A stretch of DNA of 64,000 nt, taken from NCBI GenBank assembly GCA_022447545.1, contig JAKVBI010000022.1:1-64000 (forward strand), given 5' to 3'. Both the position numbers and the translations under genes were made by a program. The first letter of the stretch is position 1; every line of letters begins with the position of its first letter. This DNA is from Myxococcota bacterium. GTDB lineage: Bacteria; Myxococcota_A; UBA9160; SMWR01. Positions 62,231-64,000 of the stretch are shown here, piece by piece. Below the pieces are notes generated by a model, which was not told the origin of the DNA, did not search any database, and saw only the letters and a program-made list of their open reading frames with translations.

Positions 62231-64000
62231 ATGACGCGAATTGTTCGGGGGCGCTCTATCGAAAGGCGTCGCGCTGGTGCGTGGCTCGGTCTGCTGGCGT
62301 TGGTCACCCTCGGTTCGATCGCCTACTCGGGTGTTCTGCACGCGCCCTTCGCGTTCGACGATCAACGCAACCTTTTGGAAAATCCGGCGATTCGGTGGCA
62401 GGAGGTGGATCTCGACTCTTTTCGTGCGGCCGTTTTCGAGAGTCCTTCGAATCGGCCCGTGGCGAACCTGACCTTCGCACTCAATTACCGGGTGGGTGGG
62501 TATGAGGTCTCGGGCTACCGCCTGGTCAATGTCGTCGTGCATCTGCTCAATGCACTCCTGGTGCAGTTTTTTGCCCGCACGACGTTTCGGAGGGTGGGCG
62601 GCCTGGGTCCGAACATCGCAGAGCGTGCTGCCTGGTTCGCGGCACTCCTGTTTCTCGTCCACCCCCTCCAGGTTCAGTCCGTCACCTACGTGATTCAGCG
62701 CATGAACAGCCTGTCCACGTTCTTCTATCTCTCGGCACTCCTTTTGTACATCCGGGGGCGCGAGAAGCCTCCCGGTTCCGCGCGACACATCCCCTACGCG
62801 GGGGCAGTGGTCTCGGGCCTGTTGGCCCTGGGCTGCAAGCAAAACGCCATCACCCTTCCGGTCGCCGTGTGGCTCTACGAGGCCTTCTTCTTTCGCGATC
62901 TCGACCGCGCATGGATGAAGCGCAGCGCTGTGCGCCTGGCCGTTCCACTGGTTCTCGTGGGGGGGGCGATCTATTCCGTGCTCGTCTACGGGCCGGACCT
63001 GGGTTACGCGCGCCGTGACTTCACTCTGGGTGAACGCCTCCTGACCCAGCCGCGTGTGGTGGCTGCCTATGCAGGACTGATGGCCTTTCCACACCCCGCA
63101 CGCTTGAGCCTCATTCACGAGGTCGAAGTTTCGACCTCACTCGTGGAACCGCTCACGACTCTGCTGGCAATCCTGGGCCTGTGTGCGGGCGTGGGGTTCG
63201 CGGTTGGGTGGGCACGATCCCGACCGCTTCTGTCCTTTGGGGTCTTTTGGTTCATGCTCCAACTCGTCGTGGAGTCATCGGTGCTCCCTCTCGAAATGAT
63301 GTACGAGCATCGCACCTACCTGCCGTTGGTGGGGGTTTGCCTGGCCTTCGCCCATGTCTGGTACAGCTGGATTGCGAAAACTCCAGCTCGCGTACGTGTC
63401 GCAGATGGTCTGGCGATTGTGGTGACGCTGGCGTTGACGCTTGGAACACTCGAACGCAACCGGGTTTGGCTCACCGCGGAGTCGCTTTGGGCGGACGCGC
63501 TGTCGAAGAACCCGGGAAGCGTACGGGCCCAATCGAATCTGGGCACGGCCCTGGCTATGGCGGGTCGGTTTGACGAGTCCGAGGGCCATCAACTCGCGGC
63601 ACTGGCGATTGCCCCCGATTTCTTTGAAGCGCATATGAATCTCGCGCGGCTTTATCTGCACCAGGGCCGGGCGGGGGAGGCGCAGCGCCACCTGGAACGA
63701 GCGCTGGAGACAAGAGGGGCGGACCCTGAGGTGCTGGCGGATCTTGGGGCCGCCTTCGCGCAGCTGGGTCGGTCTGAGGAGGCTGCTGTGGCGTTCGAGA
63801 CGGCTCTCGATCTGGCCCCGGACCATCGCCGCAGCCGGTACAACTATGGGCTGATGTTGTTGGGCACGAACCAGTTCGAGGAGGCGTCTCGCCAGTTGGT
63901 GGAGGCGGCGAGAATCGAACCCGGGCGGCCAGAGACGCATATGTTTCTCGCAAGGGCATTCGCGGGCCTGGGCCGCAGGGACGAAGCGATTCGACAGTAT
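62231..64000 (+). CDS. TMTC-like TPR membrane protein, partial (3' end outside window)
   Basis: The window holds 590 codons of this gene, which continues beyond 64000. It is a paralogue of the divergent gene at 59925-62132: the first loop A-P-F-A-F-D-D-Q-R-N, R-P-V-A-N-L-T-F-A-L-N-Y, E-H-R-T-Y-L-P-L-V-G, then TPR helices from about residue 415 (V-R-A-Q-S-N-L-G-T-A-L-A and later units). ATG 62231 is about 50 bp after a TATACT hexamer (62176-62181). Residues about 143-278 come from the shared 404-bp block. Outside it, similarity to the paralogue drops to roughly half, so the block is recent. Confidence 0.85.
   Translation, partial: MTRIVRGRSIERRRAGAWLGLLALVTLGSIAYSGVLHAPFAFDDQRNLLENPAIRWQEVDLDSFRAAVFESPSNRPVANLTFALNYRVGGYEVSGYRLVNVVVHLLNALLVQFFARTTFRRVGGLGPNIAERAAWFAALLFLVHPLQVQSVTYVIQRMNSLSTFFYLSALLLYIRGREKPPGSARHIPYAGAVVSGLLALGCKQNAITLPVAVWLYEAFFFRDLDRAWMKRSAVRLAVPLVLVGGAIYSVLVYGPDLGYARRDFTLGERLLTQPRVVAAYAGLMAFPHPARLSLIHEVEVSTSLVEPLTTLLAILGLCAGVGFAVGWARSRPLLSFGVFWFMLQLVVESSVLPLEMMYEHRTYLPLVGVCLAFAHVWYSWIAKTPARVRVADGLAIVVTLALTLGTLERNRVWLTAESLWADALSKNPGSVRAQSNLGTALAMAGRFDESEGHQLAALAIAPDFFEAHMNLARLYLHQGRAGEAQRHLERALETRGADPEVLADLGAAFAQLGRSEEAAVAFETALDLAPDHRRSRYNYGLMLLGTNQFEEASRQLVEAARIEPGRPETHMFLARAFAGLGRRDEAIRQY
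62659..63062 (+). repeat. Inverted repeat arm 2 (404 bp) shared with 61292-61695
   Basis: This is the plus-strand copy of the inverted duplicate; see the partner arm for mismatch details. The two arms are separated by 963 bp (61696-62658), which contains both N-terminal coding regions and the shared divergent promoter region. Frames and phase are the same in both copies, so exchange or inversion between them keeps both genes intact. Confidence 0.95.

Noticed and set aside
61292-63062. Insertion sequence with inverted repeats
   Set aside because: The arms are internal coding sequence of two paralogues, there is no transposase between them, and no target-site duplication is visible.

Overview
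The window is GC-rich (by eye well over 60% G+C), densely coded on both strands, with many GTG/TTG starts and 4-nt start/stop overlaps. TonB/ExbB/ExbD, an Omp85-type barrel, lipoproteins, a multihaem cytochrome and an exosortase indicate a diderm (Gram-negative) bacterium. The mix of Gld-type ABC genes, sulfatase-fold phosphotransferase-like enzymes, TPR membrane proteins and an actinobacterial-type inositol-phosphate synthase suggests a deltaproteobacterial or Myxococcota-like lineage; that placement is inference. No phage, IS element, CRISPR array or rRNA was seen. There is one tRNA gene (Lys, TTT).

Layout. 1-3.3 kb (-): an exported protein cut by the window edge, a membrane-anchored sulfatase-fold enzyme, a small CCxxGCxxCxWDxY protein and an EVE-domain protein. 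3.4-7 kb: metallo-beta-lactamase, two NTF2-like proteins flanking an SDR, and a crotonase. 7-13.3 kb: a TonB-like gene, a 1087-residue Asp-rich repeat protein and a dockerin-like protein on the minus strand, divergent from exbB-exbD. 13.3-17.8 kb (-): a GldG/GldF/GldA-like ABC exporter and aroA. 18-32.7 kb (+): serine biosynthesis (aminotransferase, serA), an EEP-family protein, tRNA-Lys, an acyl-CoA ligase, groES-groEL with a CIRCE-like operator, ino1, a TRAP transporter with its TatT lipoprotein, and a CoA-transferase. 32.7-38.7 kb (-): a lipid kinase, a GT-C-like membrane protein, an exported protein and an octahaem cytochrome. 38.9-42.5 kb (+): an outer-membrane barrel, an unknown protein and a TPR protein.

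42.5-64 kb is a surface-polymer region: exosortase, membrane glycosyltransferase-like proteins, an MBOAT/SGNH acylation pair, a tightly overlapped run (GT2, methyltransferase, GT-C, sulfatase-fold lipoprotein, DegT aminotransferase, GMC-type oxidoreductase), and four large membrane or TPR proteins. The last two are divergent paralogues sharing a 404-bp inverted, 97%-identical block inside otherwise diverged genes. This arrangement could convert, or invert the 963 bp between the arms and swap promoters and N-termini.

The most noteworthy points are the invertible paralogue pair, the TonB-linked Asp-rich repeat operon, the exosortase/acylation cluster without a visible sorting substrate, the two sulfatase-fold enzymes with Thr instead of the formylglycine Cys, a ketosteroid-isomerase-like protein lacking its catalytic base, and a structured groES leader.
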